Below are positions 18,363-27,210 of a stretch of DNA of 52,920 nt, piece after piece. How positions within the stretch are numbered: position 1 is the stretch's first letter; every line of letters begins with the position of its first letter. The position numbers and the translations under genes were made by a program. Below the pieces are notes generated by a model. That model had not been told where the DNA came from and did not search any database. It saw only the letters and a program-made list of their open reading frames with translations. This DNA is from Bordetella parapertussis. Lineage in GTDB: Bacteria; Pseudomonadota; Gammaproteobacteria; Burkholderiales; SG8-39. The stretch lies in contig CAMDFL010000005.1 in NCBI GenBank assembly GCA_945897475.1, forward strand, positions 1 to 52,920, in the 5' to 3' direction.

Positions 18363-18884
18363 TCAGATCGGCTCCTTGAGCTTGGCCTCGATGAGGGAAT
18401 GCAAAGCGCCGAACTGAATCTCCCCGTCGATGCGCTTTGCAATATTGCCGCGCCGGTCGATGACAAAGCTCGTCGGCACGAACTTCAAGCCACCGAACTG
18501 TTTTTCGATTTCCCCGTTGAGGTCTAGCGAGATTTTCATCGGTAGCGCAAACTTTTCGGAAAATTCCACCACGCGATTGGGCGGATCGTAGCTCATCGCC
18601 ACCGCCACCACCTCGAAGCCTTGCGGTCCGAAGCGGCGCCATGCCTGCACGATGCCCGGCAACTCGCGCACGCAAGGTTCGCAGGAGGTCGCCCAGAAAT
18701 TCACCAGCACCACCTTGCCGCGCAGGCTGGCCAGATCAAAGGACTCCCCCTTCAATGTCTGGAAATGCACAACTGGTAAGGGTTTCGGGGTGTATGAGTG
18801 CTGCGCTACAAAGGCTAGAATGGCCGCGATGGCAATCGCCGCAGCCGTCGCGCGAACAACAATTTTTTTCGGGGGAAACTTCAT
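18363..18884 (-). CDS. TlpA-like thiol:disulfide oxidoreductase
   Basis: A 173-residue membrane-anchored thioredoxin-fold protein. An N-terminal hydrophobic segment (about residues 8-26) is followed by the TlpA/ResA domain with VVLVNFWATSCEPCVRELP (redox pair CEPC) and the cis-Pro region KFVPTSFVIDRRGNI. It probably acts in the periplasm, for example in cytochrome c maturation or reduction of secreted proteins. The only sensible start is the ATG at 18884; it shares two bases with the start of the divergent DUF4197 gene, so each 5' leader lies inside the other's coding sequence. Confidence 0.88.
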   Translation of the reverse strand: MKFPPKKIVVRATAAAIAIAAILAFVAQHSYTPKPLPVVHFQTLKGESFDLASLRGKVVLVNFWATSCEPCVRELPGIVQAWRRFGPQGFEVVAVAMSYDPPNRVVEFSEKFALPMKISLDLNGEIEKQFGGLKFVPTSFVIDRRGNIAKRIDGEIQFGALHSLIEAKLKEPI

Positions 18885-19575
18885 GAGAACCGTTATTTTC
18901 CGCTGTCTGGCCGCGCTTGTCCTGTTTTGTGCTTTACCCGCCTGGGCACTATCGATCGCCGATATAAGTAACAAGGACGCCGTTGATGGTCTCAAAGCAG
19001 CGCTGGACAAAGGCACTCAGCTCGCCGTGCAGCGCCTGGGAACTGAGAACGGCTTCTTCGGCAACGAGAAACTGAAAATCCCGCTGCCCGATTCCTTGAA
19101 GCGCTTGGAGAGCGCGTTGCGCCTGGCTGGCATGGGCCGCCAGGCCGATGAACTGGTGCTGCGCATGAACCGCGCCGCTGAGGCCGCCGTACCCGAGGCC
19201 AAGGCGCTGTTCGTCGGCGCCATCAAGCAGATGAGCGTGCAGGACGCCAAGGGAATTCTCTCCGGCGGCACCGACGCTGCGACGCAATATTTCAAACGTA
19301 CTACCTCGGGACCGCTCGAGCAGAAATTTCTACCCCTCGTCAAAAAATCAATGGAAAAGGTAAAACTTGCGGAAATCTACGACCAATATGCCGGCAAAGC
19401 GGCGCAACTAGGCCTGATCAGCAAGGATGACGTGAAACTGGAGATCTACATCACGCGCAAGGGGCTGGATGGTTTATTTGCCGTGGTCGCCGAGGAAGAA
19501 GCAAAAATCCGCGCCAATCCGGTGCAGGAAACTTCCAAGATTCTTCAGAAGGTGTTCGGGGCGATCAAGTTATAA
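18883..19575 (+). CDS. DUF4197 family exported protein
   Basis: A 230-residue protein with a signal peptide (MRTVIFRCLAALVLFCALPAWA) and a DUF4197 domain: GLKAALDKGTQLAVQRLG near the start, then KIPLPDSLKRLESALRLAGMG and FKRTTSGPLEQKFLPLVKKSM, typical of the family. The function is unknown; a periplasmic location is predicted. ATG at 18883 has GGGGGA just upstream, a good ribosome site that lies in the antisense of tlpA codons. Its 3' end converges on polA with an 11-bp spacer. Confidence 0.88.
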   Translation: MRTVIFRCLAALVLFCALPAWALSIADISNKDAVDGLKAALDKGTQLAVQRLGTENGFFGNEKLKIPLPDSLKRLESALRLAGMGRQADELVLRMNRAAEAAVPEAKALFVGAIKQMSVQDAKGILSGGTDAATQYFKRTTSGPLEQKFLPLVKKSMEKVKLAEIYDQYAGKAAQLGLISKDDVKLEIYITRKGLDGLFAVVAEEEAKIRANPVQETSKILQKVFGAIKL

Positions 19576-19586
19576 CGCCTGCTCGG

Positions 19587-22316
19587 TTAATGCGCCTTCT
19601 CCCAATTCGGCCCGACGCCCACATCCGCGATCAGCGCAACCTTCAGAGTCGCCGCGCGGGTCATGTGCTCGGACAATTCTTTTTTCACGCGCTCAAGCTC
19701 GGCCTGAGGCACCTCCAGCACCAGCTCATCGTGTACCTGCATCACCAGTTTAGATTTCAACTTTTCGGATGACAGCCAGCCATCCACGGCGATCATCGCC
19801 AGTTTGATCAAATCGGCAGCGGTGCCCTGCATTGGCGCGTTGATGGCGGCGCGTTCGGCGCCGGCGCGGCGCGCCGCGTTGCTGCTCTTGATTTCGGGCA
19901 GCCACAGCCTGCGGCCGAACACGGTTTCGACATAGCCTTTTTCACGCGCCGATTCGCGAATCTCCTGCATGAATTTCGCCACGCCGGGGTAGCGGGTGAA
20001 GTAGCTGGCTATATAGGCCTGCGCGGTGGCGCGCTCGATGCCCAGTTGCTGCGCCAGTCCAAACGCCGACATGCCATAGATCAATCCAAAATTGATGGCC
20101 TTGGCATAGCGACGTTCATCATTGGTTACCTCGTGCAGGCCCCGATTGAAAACTTCCGCGGCGGTGGCACGGTGAATATCCTCGCCTCGCTCAAACGCGG
20201 CGATCAGGTTCGCATCCTCCGAGAGGTGCGCCATGATGCGAAGCTCAATCTGCGAGTAATCCGCCGACACAATCACAGCCCCCGGCGGCGCGACGAAGGC
20301 TTCGCGTATGCGCCGGCCCTCGGCGGTGCGCACCGGGATGTTCTGCAAATTGGGATCGTTCGAGGCCAGGCGTCCGGTCACCGCGATGGCCTGCCCGTAG
20401 GTGGTGTGCACGCGGCCGGTGCGCGCATTGACCATTTTCGGCAGCTTGTCGGTGTAGGTCGATTTGAGCTTGGCGATGCCGCGATACAACAGGAGCGTCT
20501 TGGGCAATGGATAGTCGAGCGCGAGTTTCTCCAGCACCTCTTCATCGGTGGAGGGCGCGCCGCCCGGGGTTTTCTTTACCACCGGCAACTTCAATTGTTC
20601 GAAAAAAATCTCGCCGACCTGCTTGGGTGAATTGAGGTTGAAGGGCTGCCCCGCTTCTTTGTGCGCGCGCGCCTCGAGTTCGAGCATTTTTGCGCCGAGC
20701 TCACGGCTTTGCACCTCAAGCAGCGCCGCATCGATCAGGACGCCCTCGCGCTCCATTCTGAACAACACCTCGCGCACCGGGATTTCGATATCTTCATAAA
20801 CATGGCGCAGGCGCGCATCCGTGGCGATGCGGGGGTAGAGCGCCTGGTGCAGTTGCAGGGTGATGTCGGCGTCCTCGGCGGCGTATTCGGTGGCGCGCGA
20901 GACTTCCACCTGATCGAACCCGATGCGTTGCGCTCCTTTGCCGGTGACCTCGTCGTAGGTAATGGTCTTGGCGCCCAGGTGGCGCTCGGCAAGGGTATCC
21001 ATGTCGTGGCGAAGGTGGCTCTCCAGCACATAGGACTCCAGCAGGGTATCGTGCGCCACGCCGGCAAGCGCTACGCCGTGATTGGCGAGCACATGCTGGT
21101 CGTATTTCATGTTCTGGCCGACCTTGCTTTTCGAAGCGTTCTCCAACCAGGGACGCAACAGTTCCAGCGCGCGCGTCACGCCGATCTGCGCGGGCGCTCC
21201 GGCGTATTGGTGCGCCAAAGGCAGATAGGCGGCCTTGCCCGCTTCCACGGAAAACGACAGGCCAACCAGTTGCGCGGTCATTGGATCAAGGCTGTTGGTC
21301 TCGGTGTCGAAACTGGTGAGTGGTGCGCTATCCAGCAGCGAAATCCAGTCCAGCAATTCGGCTTCGTTGGCGATACACGCGTATTCGCGCGTGAGCACCG
21401 CCTGGGCTGTGGGCGACACATGGAGGGAAGCCATCGCGACCGGTTCAGGATTGGCGGGCTTGGCGCCCTCGCCACCCGAGACTTCCTTTAACCAGCTCTT
21501 GAATCCGAAGCGAGCGAATAACTCGGTCAACTTCCCATCGTCGCGCGGTTTGGGGTCGAGTTGATCGAGCGCTAAGGGCATTTCCACATCGCATTTCACC
21601 GTCACCAGCCAACGACCCTTGGGCAGCCAGTCCAGCGCGCGCCGCAGATTCTCGCCCACCACACCGCCGATTTCCCCCGCATGCGCCATGACCGCGTCAA
21701 GGGACCCGTATTGTCCGATCCACTTCACCGCAGTTTTCGGCCCGACCTTTTCCACACCGGGCACATTGTCCACCGCATCCCCGGTGAGCGACAGGAAATC
21801 CACGATCTGGTCCGGGCGCACGCCGAATTTACCCAACACACCCGCTTCATCGAGAATTTCGTTCGACATGGTGTTCACCAGCGTGATCGCGGGCGTCACC
21901 AGTTGCGCCAGATCCTTGTCACCGGTGGATATGATGCAGCGCATGCCCTGCCGCTCGGCATCGCGCGCCAAAGTGCCGATGACATCGTCGGCCTCGACAC
22001 CTCCGACGGCAACAAGCGGCCAGCCAAGCGCGCGAATCGCCTCGTACAAAGGTTCAATCTGGCGCACTAAATCATCGGGCATCGGCGGGCGATTGGCCTT
22101 GTACGCGGCATACTCCAGATCGCGAAAGGTCTTGCCCTTGGTATCGAATACGCAGGCGAGGTGTTCGGCCGGGTAATCCGCGACTAGGCGCCGTAACATG
22201 TTGATAACGCCGTAAATGGCGCCGGTTGGTTCGCCGGCGGGGCTGCGCAGGTCGGGCATGGCGTGAAACGCCCGGTACAGATACGAGGAGCCATCGACAA
22301 GTAGCAAGGTTTTCAA
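19587..22316 (-). CDS. polA: DNA polymerase I
   Basis: A 909-residue family A polymerase for Okazaki fragment processing and repair. All three domains appear intact: a 5'-nuclease opening with LLLVDGSSYLYRAFHA; a 3'-5' proofreading domain with SFDTETNSLDP and YAAEDADITLQ; and a polymerase domain with DYSQIELRIMAHL (motif A), RRYAKAINFGLIYGMS (O helix) and MQVHDELVLEVP (motif C). TTG at 22316 is chosen because GGGGA precedes it and it gives the family N-terminus; an ATG 16 codons upstream (22364) is open. The large plus-strand ORFs here are antisense shadows. Confidence 0.95.
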   Translation of the reverse strand: MKTLLLVDGSSYLYRAFHAMPDLRSPAGEPTGAIYGVINMLRRLVADYPAEHLACVFDTKGKTFRDLEYAAYKANRPPMPDDLVRQIEPLYEAIRALGWPLVAVGGVEADDVIGTLARDAERQGMRCIISTGDKDLAQLVTPAITLVNTMSNEILDEAGVLGKFGVRPDQIVDFLSLTGDAVDNVPGVEKVGPKTAVKWIGQYGSLDAVMAHAGEIGGVVGENLRRALDWLPKGRWLVTVKCDVEMPLALDQLDPKPRDDGKLTELFARFGFKSWLKEVSGGEGAKPANPEPVAMASLHVSPTAQAVLTREYACIANEAELLDWISLLDSAPLTSFDTETNSLDPMTAQLVGLSFSVEAGKAAYLPLAHQYAGAPAQIGVTRALELLRPWLENASKSKVGQNMKYDQHVLANHGVALAGVAHDTLLESYVLESHLRHDMDTLAERHLGAKTITYDEVTGKGAQRIGFDQVEVSRATEYAAEDADITLQLHQALYPRIATDARLRHVYEDIEIPVREVLFRMEREGVLIDAALLEVQSRELGAKMLELEARAHKEAGQPFNLNSPKQVGEIFFEQLKLPVVKKTPGGAPSTDEEVLEKLALDYPLPKTLLLYRGIAKLKSTYTDKLPKMVNARTGRVHTTYGQAIAVTGRLASNDPNLQNIPVRTAEGRRIREAFVAPPGAVIVSADYSQIELRIMAHLSEDANLIAAFERGEDIHRATAAEVFNRGLHEVTNDERRYAKAINFGLIYGMSAFGLAQQLGIERATAQAYIASYFTRYPGVAKFMQEIRESAREKGYVETVFGRRLWLPEIKSSNAARRAGAERAAINAPMQGTAADLIKLAMIAVDGWLSSEKLKSKLVMQVHDELVLEVPQAELERVKKELSEHMTRAATLKVALIADVGVGPNWEKAH

Positions 22317-22531
22317 GGATTCCCCAGGATGATTGGCCAACCCAGATGGTGGCATCGCGACCACGTCGCGTAATTTACTCGCGTCGGCTGTCAGCCGACA
22401 GAATACGACTCGGATGTCGCCGGGAATTATGTCAGAATCGGATCGTCATCGGACCTGTCTGGCACGACCGCTAATCGAGCGATTATGGCAAACGCTTCTG
22501 ATAAACTGAAAAATCATTGTCGAGAACCACC

Positions 22532-22846
22532 ATGCGCCGATTTCTTCCACTGGTTTTGTTGCTAAGCGCGACAGCGCTCATGGCCCAGCAGCCGCCCAAG
22601 CTCGATCCCTTGCCCGAGCCGCCGCCGGGCGTCGCAATTGAAGGCCCAGAGGACGCGCCGATTCGTATCTCGCCAGGCCTGAATGATCGGGTGGATGAGA
22701 TCGTCGTGGAAGGCAAACGCATGGTTCGCGTCACGACCCCCGGCGGCCTGGTCTATTACCTCAAGGATGACCCTGCCATGACTCCCAGGGGCGGCACCAT
22801 CGATCAGCCTATACGCGCGCCGCTCTGGGTTATCCATTCTTTTTGA
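22532..22846 (+). CDS. DUF2782 domain protein
   Basis: A 104-residue exported protein of unknown function, with a signal peptide ending near residue 18 (ATALMAQQ). The DUF2782 region has the usual Pro-rich lead (PLPEPPPG), then DAPIRISPGLNDRVDEIVVEGKRMV and VYYLKDDP. In betaproteobacteria this gene commonly lies between polA and thrB, as here. It is divergent from polA. The polA-DUF2782 spacer contains a short hairpin (GTCGGCT 22383-22389 / AGCCGAC 22393-22399). Confidence 0.82.
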   Translation: MRRFLPLVLLLSATALMAQQPPKLDPLPEPPPGVAIEGPEDAPIRISPGLNDRVDEIVVEGKRMVRVTTPGGLVYYLKDDPAMTPRGGTIDQPIRAPLWVIHSF

Positions 22847-22924
22847 GCGCCAACACCAGTGAACAGCCGCCGAGGAGCAATCGCGGCCCGAATACTGTGT
22901 CGGCTACACGATTTTAATTCCGCC

Positions 22925-22961
22925 CGCGACGTGATGGTGAAATACGGATCATCACGTCGCG
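22925..22961. promoter_or_regulatory. Perfect 12-bp inverted repeat upstream of thrB
   Basis: Arms CGCGACGTGATG (22925-22936) and CATCACGTCGCG (22950-22961) with a 13-bp centre, ending 38 bp before the thrB start. There is no T-run after it, so it does not look like a simple terminator. It could be an operator for a dimeric regulator or a leader hairpin. Function is inferred. Confidence 0.6.
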
Positions 22962-22999
22962 AACATGCACCGATAAAATAATCATCACACCTCGACCCG

Positions 23000-23965
23000 A
23001 TGTCGGTATTCACCAAAGTTTCCGTCGCAGAACTGACCGCGTGGTTGAAGAATTACGTGGTGGGTTCCTTGATCGATCTACAGGGCATCGCCGCTGGGAT
23101 CGAGAACACCAATTACTTCGTCACCACCTCCCACGGGAGGTTCGTGCTGACTCTGTTCGAACGGCTCAGCGAAACCGAACTGCATTTTTACCTTGACCTG
23201 ATGGCGCACCTAGCGCGTCATGGCATCCCATGTCCATCGCCAATCGCTGATCGGGACGACGAACTCCTTAGGTCTCTGAACGGCAAGCCGGCAACACTGG
23301 TCACTTGCCTGCCCGGTAAGCCCATTGTCGATCCAGCGCCCGTGCATTGCGCTCAAATCGGCGCGGTGCTCGCGGAAATGCACCTGGCCGGATTGTCGTT
23401 CAAGGCAAGTATCGAGAACCCCCGCGGTGGCGCGTGGCGACGTATCGCCGCACCCAAGGTCAGCCCGTTTCTCGACCAGCCACGTCGTGATTTACTCACC
23501 TCGGAGCTCTCCTTCCAGCAAGCACAGGTGTTCACCGGCTTGCCGCGCGGACCGATTCATGCGGATCTGTTTCGCGACAACGCGCTCTGGGAGGATGGCG
23601 CGCAATCTCCTCGCCTTGGCGGCGTCATCGATTTTTATTTTGCCGGCACCGACTCCCTGTTGTTTGATGTTGCCGTCACCGTCAATGACTGGTGCGTGGG
23701 TGCAGATGGCGAGATTGATCCACGCCGTGCCGCTGCGATGCTGGAGGCCTATTGCGGTACGCGCGCGTTCACGCTTGATGAGTACGCTGCATGGCCGGCG
23801 ATGCTGCGAGCTGCGGCACTGCGTTTCTGGATTTCCAGGCTCTATGATTTCTATCTGCCCAGGGCTGGCGAGTTGACCCATGCGCACGACCCTGAACACT
23901 TTCGCCGGATTCTCGAGGCACGACGCTCGACTCCGGGTGACTTGGGTCTTCATGTCGGAATTTGA
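23000..23965 (+). CDS. thrB: Homoserine kinase (APH fold)
   Basis: Phosphorylates homoserine for threonine synthesis. This 321-residue protein is of the aminoglycoside-phosphotransferase fold type used as homoserine kinase in many proteobacteria, not the GHMP-type E. coli ThrB. Motifs: GIENTNYFV and RFVLTLFE in the N-lobe, GPIHADLFRDNALW (catalytic loop with Asp and Asn) and GVIDFYFAG (metal-binding Asp). It overlaps the downstream membrane-protein gene by 14 bp. The inverted repeat upstream may regulate it. Confidence 0.92.
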   Translation: MSVFTKVSVAELTAWLKNYVVGSLIDLQGIAAGIENTNYFVTTSHGRFVLTLFERLSETELHFYLDLMAHLARHGIPCPSPIADRDDELLRSLNGKPATLVTCLPGKPIVDPAPVHCAQIGAVLAEMHLAGLSFKASIENPRGGAWRRIAAPKVSPFLDQPRRDLLTSELSFQQAQVFTGLPRGPIHADLFRDNALWEDGAQSPRLGGVIDFYFAGTDSLLFDVAVTVNDWCVGADGEIDPRRAAAMLEAYCGTRAFTLDEYAAWPAMLRAAALRFWISRLYDFYLPRAGELTHAHDPEHFRRILEARRSTPGDLGLHVGI

Positions 23966-24764
23966 GCAATCCGCGGTTGTCACCCTGCGTGTCGTTCCGG
24001 CGCGCAATGGCTGGAAGTGGCTGGCCGATGGGATGAATTTTTTTCGCGCAAGTCCCGGCATGTGGACCTTGTTGGTGCTTGCCTACTGGTTTCTGCTTGC
24101 CATAATGAACGGTATCGGCCCGATCGGATCGATCATCGTGGCGATCTGCCTGCCCGCATTTTCTGCAAGCTTTTCGGTTATTTGCGACGAAATTCGACGT
24201 GGCAATGCGGTTCGGCCGACGTTGCTGTTCGCGGGGTTTCAGCGCCATCCGCGCGCTGCACTTACGTTGGGAGTCATCTACCTTGGCTCGATCACAGCGA
24301 CACTGGCGCTGTCCGCGCTTGCCGACGGCGGCATGCTGATGGATTGGATATTGTTCAATAAGCCACCCACCGAGGCTGACTTGAAGGAGGGCAAGCTCTC
24401 GCTGTCGCTTCCGCTCGCAGCGATCCTTGCCACGCCGGTGCTCATGGCTTTCTGGTTCGCCCCGCTGCTGGTTGTTTTTGAGCACATGTCGGCGTCGAAG
24501 TCGCTGTTCTACAGTTTTTTTGCTTGCCTGCGAAACTGGCGTTCGCTGTTCATGTACGGCGGCGCTGTTACGATGTTCGCCATGTTTGTCGCCATATTCG
24601 TGGCGATGTTCGCGGTCCTGGCGGGTGGCAATCCGCACGCCGCGCGCGGATTCATGCTCGCTGCGACCATTATGATCATGCCCACATTGTTTGGCAGCTT
24701 CTACGCCGCGTATGTGGATATTTTTCCGCACAATGAGGTGCAGCTTAAAGCCGAAGTGGAATAA
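23952..24764 (+). CDS. BPSS1780-type membrane protein
   Basis: A 270-residue integral membrane protein with five or six hydrophobic segments. The N-terminal pattern (RVVPARNGWKWLADGMNFFRASPGMW) and its place directly after thrB match the family named after Burkholderia BPSS1780. No enzymatic motif is visible. A loop region (FNKPPTEADLKEGKLSLSLP) separates the third and fourth membrane segments. Start ATG at 23952 lies inside thrB; the longer upstream frame is thrB out of frame. The function is unknown. Confidence 0.8.
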   Translation: MSEFEQSAVVTLRVVPARNGWKWLADGMNFFRASPGMWTLLVLAYWFLLAIMNGIGPIGSIIVAICLPAFSASFSVICDEIRRGNAVRPTLLFAGFQRHPRAALTLGVIYLGSITATLALSALADGGMLMDWILFNKPPTEADLKEGKLSLSLPLAAILATPVLMAFWFAPLLVVFEHMSASKSLFYSFFACLRNWRSLFMYGGAVTMFAMFVAIFVAMFAVLAGGNPHAARGFMLAATIMIMPTLFGSFYAAYVDIFPHNEVQLKAEVE

Positions 24765-24794
24765 GAATCTCCGAAAACCTCCGAGAATCTCCGC
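24765..24794. repeat. 3 x 10-bp tandem repeat directly after a stop codon
   Basis: GAATCTCCGA (24765-24774), AAACCTCCGA (24775-24784) and GAATCTCCGC (24785-24794), starting at the first base after the TAA of the membrane-protein gene. A further imperfect hairpin-like AATTTTT/AAAAATT lies at 24856-24871. Nothing else is recognised in the 180-bp spacer. Confidence 0.65.
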
Positions 24795-24944
24795 GTTCGG
24801 CGCAAGCTGCATTCGCTTTGTATCGCCCGTAGTTGCATCGACGATCTTCCCCGGTAATTTTTGTAAAAATTGAGCGCAGATGCGCCTCGGCGTGACTTTA
24901 TTCACGGTGGCGAACAACATGCACCTACCACCTCTGGAGTTCCT

Positions 24945-25370
24945 GTGACCAATTTAACGCTTGTCGATTGTGAGCTGTGCAACTCTGCGGGTGGGCATCT
25001 GCTTTGGCAGGACGAATTCTCCAGAGTGGTGCTGGTCGACGATAACGATTACCCGGGATTCTGCAGAGTGATACTCAAGCGACACGTGAAGGAAATGACC
25101 GAATTGACAAATGCCGACAGAATCCGGCTGATGAGCGTCGTTTTCGCGGTCGAGACAACGGTAGGCGAACTCGCCAGGCCGGACAAGATCAATCTGGCGA
25201 GCTTTGGAAATGCCGTGCCGCATCTGCATTGGCATGTGATTCCACGCTGGCGATCGGACCGGCACTTTCCAAAACCTATTTGGGCTAACGCCGAGCGCGC
25301 TGCGATATCGAGAGTCGCACCGGATGCGCACGCTTATTCACGCCGTCTGCTGCAGTTGCTCGAACCATAA
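24945..25370 (+). CDS. HIT family hydrolase
   Basis: A 141-residue histidine-triad protein; the active-site motif HLHWHVIPR is intact near residue 92. Family members hydrolyse nucleotide conjugates such as nucleoside phosphoramidates or dinucleoside polyphosphates. CELCNSAGG near the N-terminus resembles a Cys pair found in some HIT proteins. GTG at 24945 is preferred because GGAG precedes it by five bases; the frame is open back to a TTG at 24870. The substrate cannot be told from sequence. Confidence 0.88.
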   Translation: MTNLTLVDCELCNSAGGHLLWQDEFSRVVLVDDNDYPGFCRVILKRHVKEMTELTNADRIRLMSVVFAVETTVGELARPDKINLASFGNAVPHLHWHVIPRWRSDRHFPKPIWANAERAAISRVAPDAHAYSRRLLQLLEP

Positions 25371-25386
25371 ATCTTACGCTGCCCCC

Positions 25387-26985
25387 ATGACCGCGGACGC
25401 GGCGCCGGTGTTCACAGACGCAAAATCCTGCGCGCAATGGCTACAGGGGCTGCCGCTCATTGATGTCGGGCTGGCTCATGGCAGATTGCTGGGCGAACTC
25501 GAGGAGCTCAATGGCTTTGAGATGCCCGCCGGCGAACGAATCAAGGTGCTCGAACTGCTGCGCGAAGCGGTGTTGTTCGTACAGTCCGAGCAGTCGCGCA
25601 AATTTTCGGGCAAGCCAGTACCCTTGACAATGCAAGAACGCGAATTATTCCTGAACGTCATCGATCTCTGGAATGCGTTTGCCCTTGGTTGGCAGCACTG
25701 CCTGGAAAACCTGGTTCAGGGCACCGGCGGGGTCTCCGGCCAGGCCGCCATCATCTGCCAGCGCAGCATGTGGAGCCTGGGTTTAGTGCTCTGCGAGCAT
25801 TACAAGGTCTATCAGGAATTCAGCGCCGGGCAATGGCGACGCCTCAACCAGGTTTTTGCCTTCGCGGAAAGTAGTGGTGTCACCGGGCAAATCGTTACTC
25901 ATCCCACAACAAAGTCGGCCGCGGGCTCCAGTTGTGCAGAAACATTCGCGCAAATCCAATTATTTGCCCTGGCCAATCCCAACGAACACACGCCGCGCCA
26001 ACAAGCGTTGATCGCTCATTGGACCGAGCGTTGGGCGAAAAAAGTTAAATTCTCCGCGGTGCCCCAAAAGGATTCTGCGGGCACGTCTCTTGGCATCGAT
26101 CTCGAATCGGATGCTTCTGCTTGCCGATCCGCCAAGGCTGACGGGCGGATCATTTACCTTGAAACTTCGGCGGTTGGCAAAAGCCTGAGAAAGCGAATGA
26201 CCGCGTTAAAAGCAGGTGAAACACCGGAATCCCTGAATCTGGGACCGGAGCTTACCGAGGGCCTGGCCGCACAAATGATGGTGACCTTGCATCAGCAATG
26301 GTGCGAGGATAAAACCGCGCGGCAAATCCCGCGGCGCAACGTATCGGAGCATGCACAGGTGTGTGCCGGTTTGGCGGCCACGTATTACTTCATTACCGGC
26401 CGGCCATTCGACACGCAATCGGGCACGGCGACGCTGACGTGGCAACAGCGTGAGCATTTCGAGACTTTCGGCCAGCTCTCGACGCGTGCCAATGATAAAT
26501 ACGCCGTCACGCATGGTTTTGCGCTCGAACGCTGGCGCATCCTGGATGAAAGCTTGAGCGGGCATCGCCTGGAGCGGCCCCCTGACTGCGGCACTGGCCG
26601 ATTCCTGCATCAGCAACTGCTCGCGGTGCGGCCAATGGACGCGCCTTTGTTTTCTCTTTGCAGCGTGCGTTGGATATCACTGTCGGAGAATCAGACGCTT
26701 CGCTTGGGTACTCGAACCATGCCGGGTCTGGCCAAGGGCATCGCGGCGCGCTTGGGTGGGCTGAACCTGTATTCTGAAAAATTTCTGCCCGCGCTGATGC
26801 TTCCTGCGTTGCCGGCATTGCGCTCGCCAGCGACGCTGATACTTCCGGCGGGTTGGTTTCGTCCCAGGCGCTTGATAGAAATTCAGGGCGGTGCGCTGGA
26901 GGCTGGGCTGGCCAATCAAGTGTTGCTCACCGCCGCGCTTGAACGCGGCAGTGATTTTGAACGCTGCACATTCGAGCCGGCGTAA
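25387..26985 (+). CDS. Conserved protein, betaproteobacterial family, possible C-terminal PilZ-like domain
   Basis: A 532-residue cytoplasmic protein with no signal peptide or membrane segment. The N-terminal 130 residues are helical (AQWLQGLPLIDVGLAHGRLLGEL, then RELFLNVIDLWNAFALGWQ) and recall a betaproteobacterial family annotated variously as hypothetical, chaperone-like or c-di-GMP-binding. The last 100 residues (RLGTRTMPGLAKGIAARLGG, then PATLILPAGWFRPRRLIEIQGG) are strand-rich and could be a PilZ-like barrel, but I see no RxxxR plus D/NxSxxG signature, so c-di-GMP binding is not supported. It follows the HIT gene by 16 bp. Confidence 0.55.
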   Translation: MTADAAPVFTDAKSCAQWLQGLPLIDVGLAHGRLLGELEELNGFEMPAGERIKVLELLREAVLFVQSEQSRKFSGKPVPLTMQERELFLNVIDLWNAFALGWQHCLENLVQGTGGVSGQAAIICQRSMWSLGLVLCEHYKVYQEFSAGQWRRLNQVFAFAESSGVTGQIVTHPTTKSAAGSSCAETFAQIQLFALANPNEHTPRQQALIAHWTERWAKKVKFSAVPQKDSAGTSLGIDLESDASACRSAKADGRIIYLETSAVGKSLRKRMTALKAGETPESLNLGPELTEGLAAQMMVTLHQQWCEDKTARQIPRRNVSEHAQVCAGLAATYYFITGRPFDTQSGTATLTWQQREHFETFGQLSTRANDKYAVTHGFALERWRILDESLSGHRLERPPDCGTGRFLHQQLLAVRPMDAPLFSLCSVRWISLSENQTLRLGTRTMPGLAKGIAARLGGLNLYSEKFLPALMLPALPALRSPATLILPAGWFRPRRLIEIQGGALEAGLANQVLLTAALERGSDFERCTFEPA

Positions 26986-27104
26986 TAAAGACAATGCAAC
27001 GACCAGTGCAATAGCTAGTGACATGACCCGCAAAATAACTTCGGCGATTAGCCCGACATGCCGATGCGGCGCGGCTTTAAAATTCGTTCATACTATGGTC
27101 CGCC

Positions 27105-27206
27105 ATGGACCCAAAAACTGAGATCCCCGCCGAGATAACGTCCCGTCAGAAGTCTGCTTCGATGGGGATCTGCTTTGTCCCCACAGGCGCCGCCAGGGAG
27201 TTCTAG
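27105..27206 (+). pseudogene. Truncated DUF971 remnant upstream of ubiE
   Basis: An ATG-initiated 33-codon ORF that reads like the first 25 residues of DUF971 proteins ([21 protein letters not shown]), then runs into unrelated residues and a TAG. A full DUF971 gene directly before ubiE is the usual order in betaproteobacteria. Here the rest of the domain (normally about 100 residues more) is missing, so an internal deletion is likely. The rest of the spacer from 26986 shows nothing recognisable. Confidence 0.5.
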
Positions 27207-27210
27207 CCCC

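Noticed and set aside
20046-21491. Two long plus-strand ORFs (194 and 276 codons) opposite polA
   Set aside because: polA has all catalytic motifs in the other strand. The plus-strand translations lack family motifs and look like antisense frames of GC-rich coding DNA.
23769-24920. A 383-codon minus-strand ORF opposite thrB and the membrane-protein gene
   Set aside because: Rich in Arg, His and Gln without any domain pattern, and it covers two well-supported genes on the other strand.
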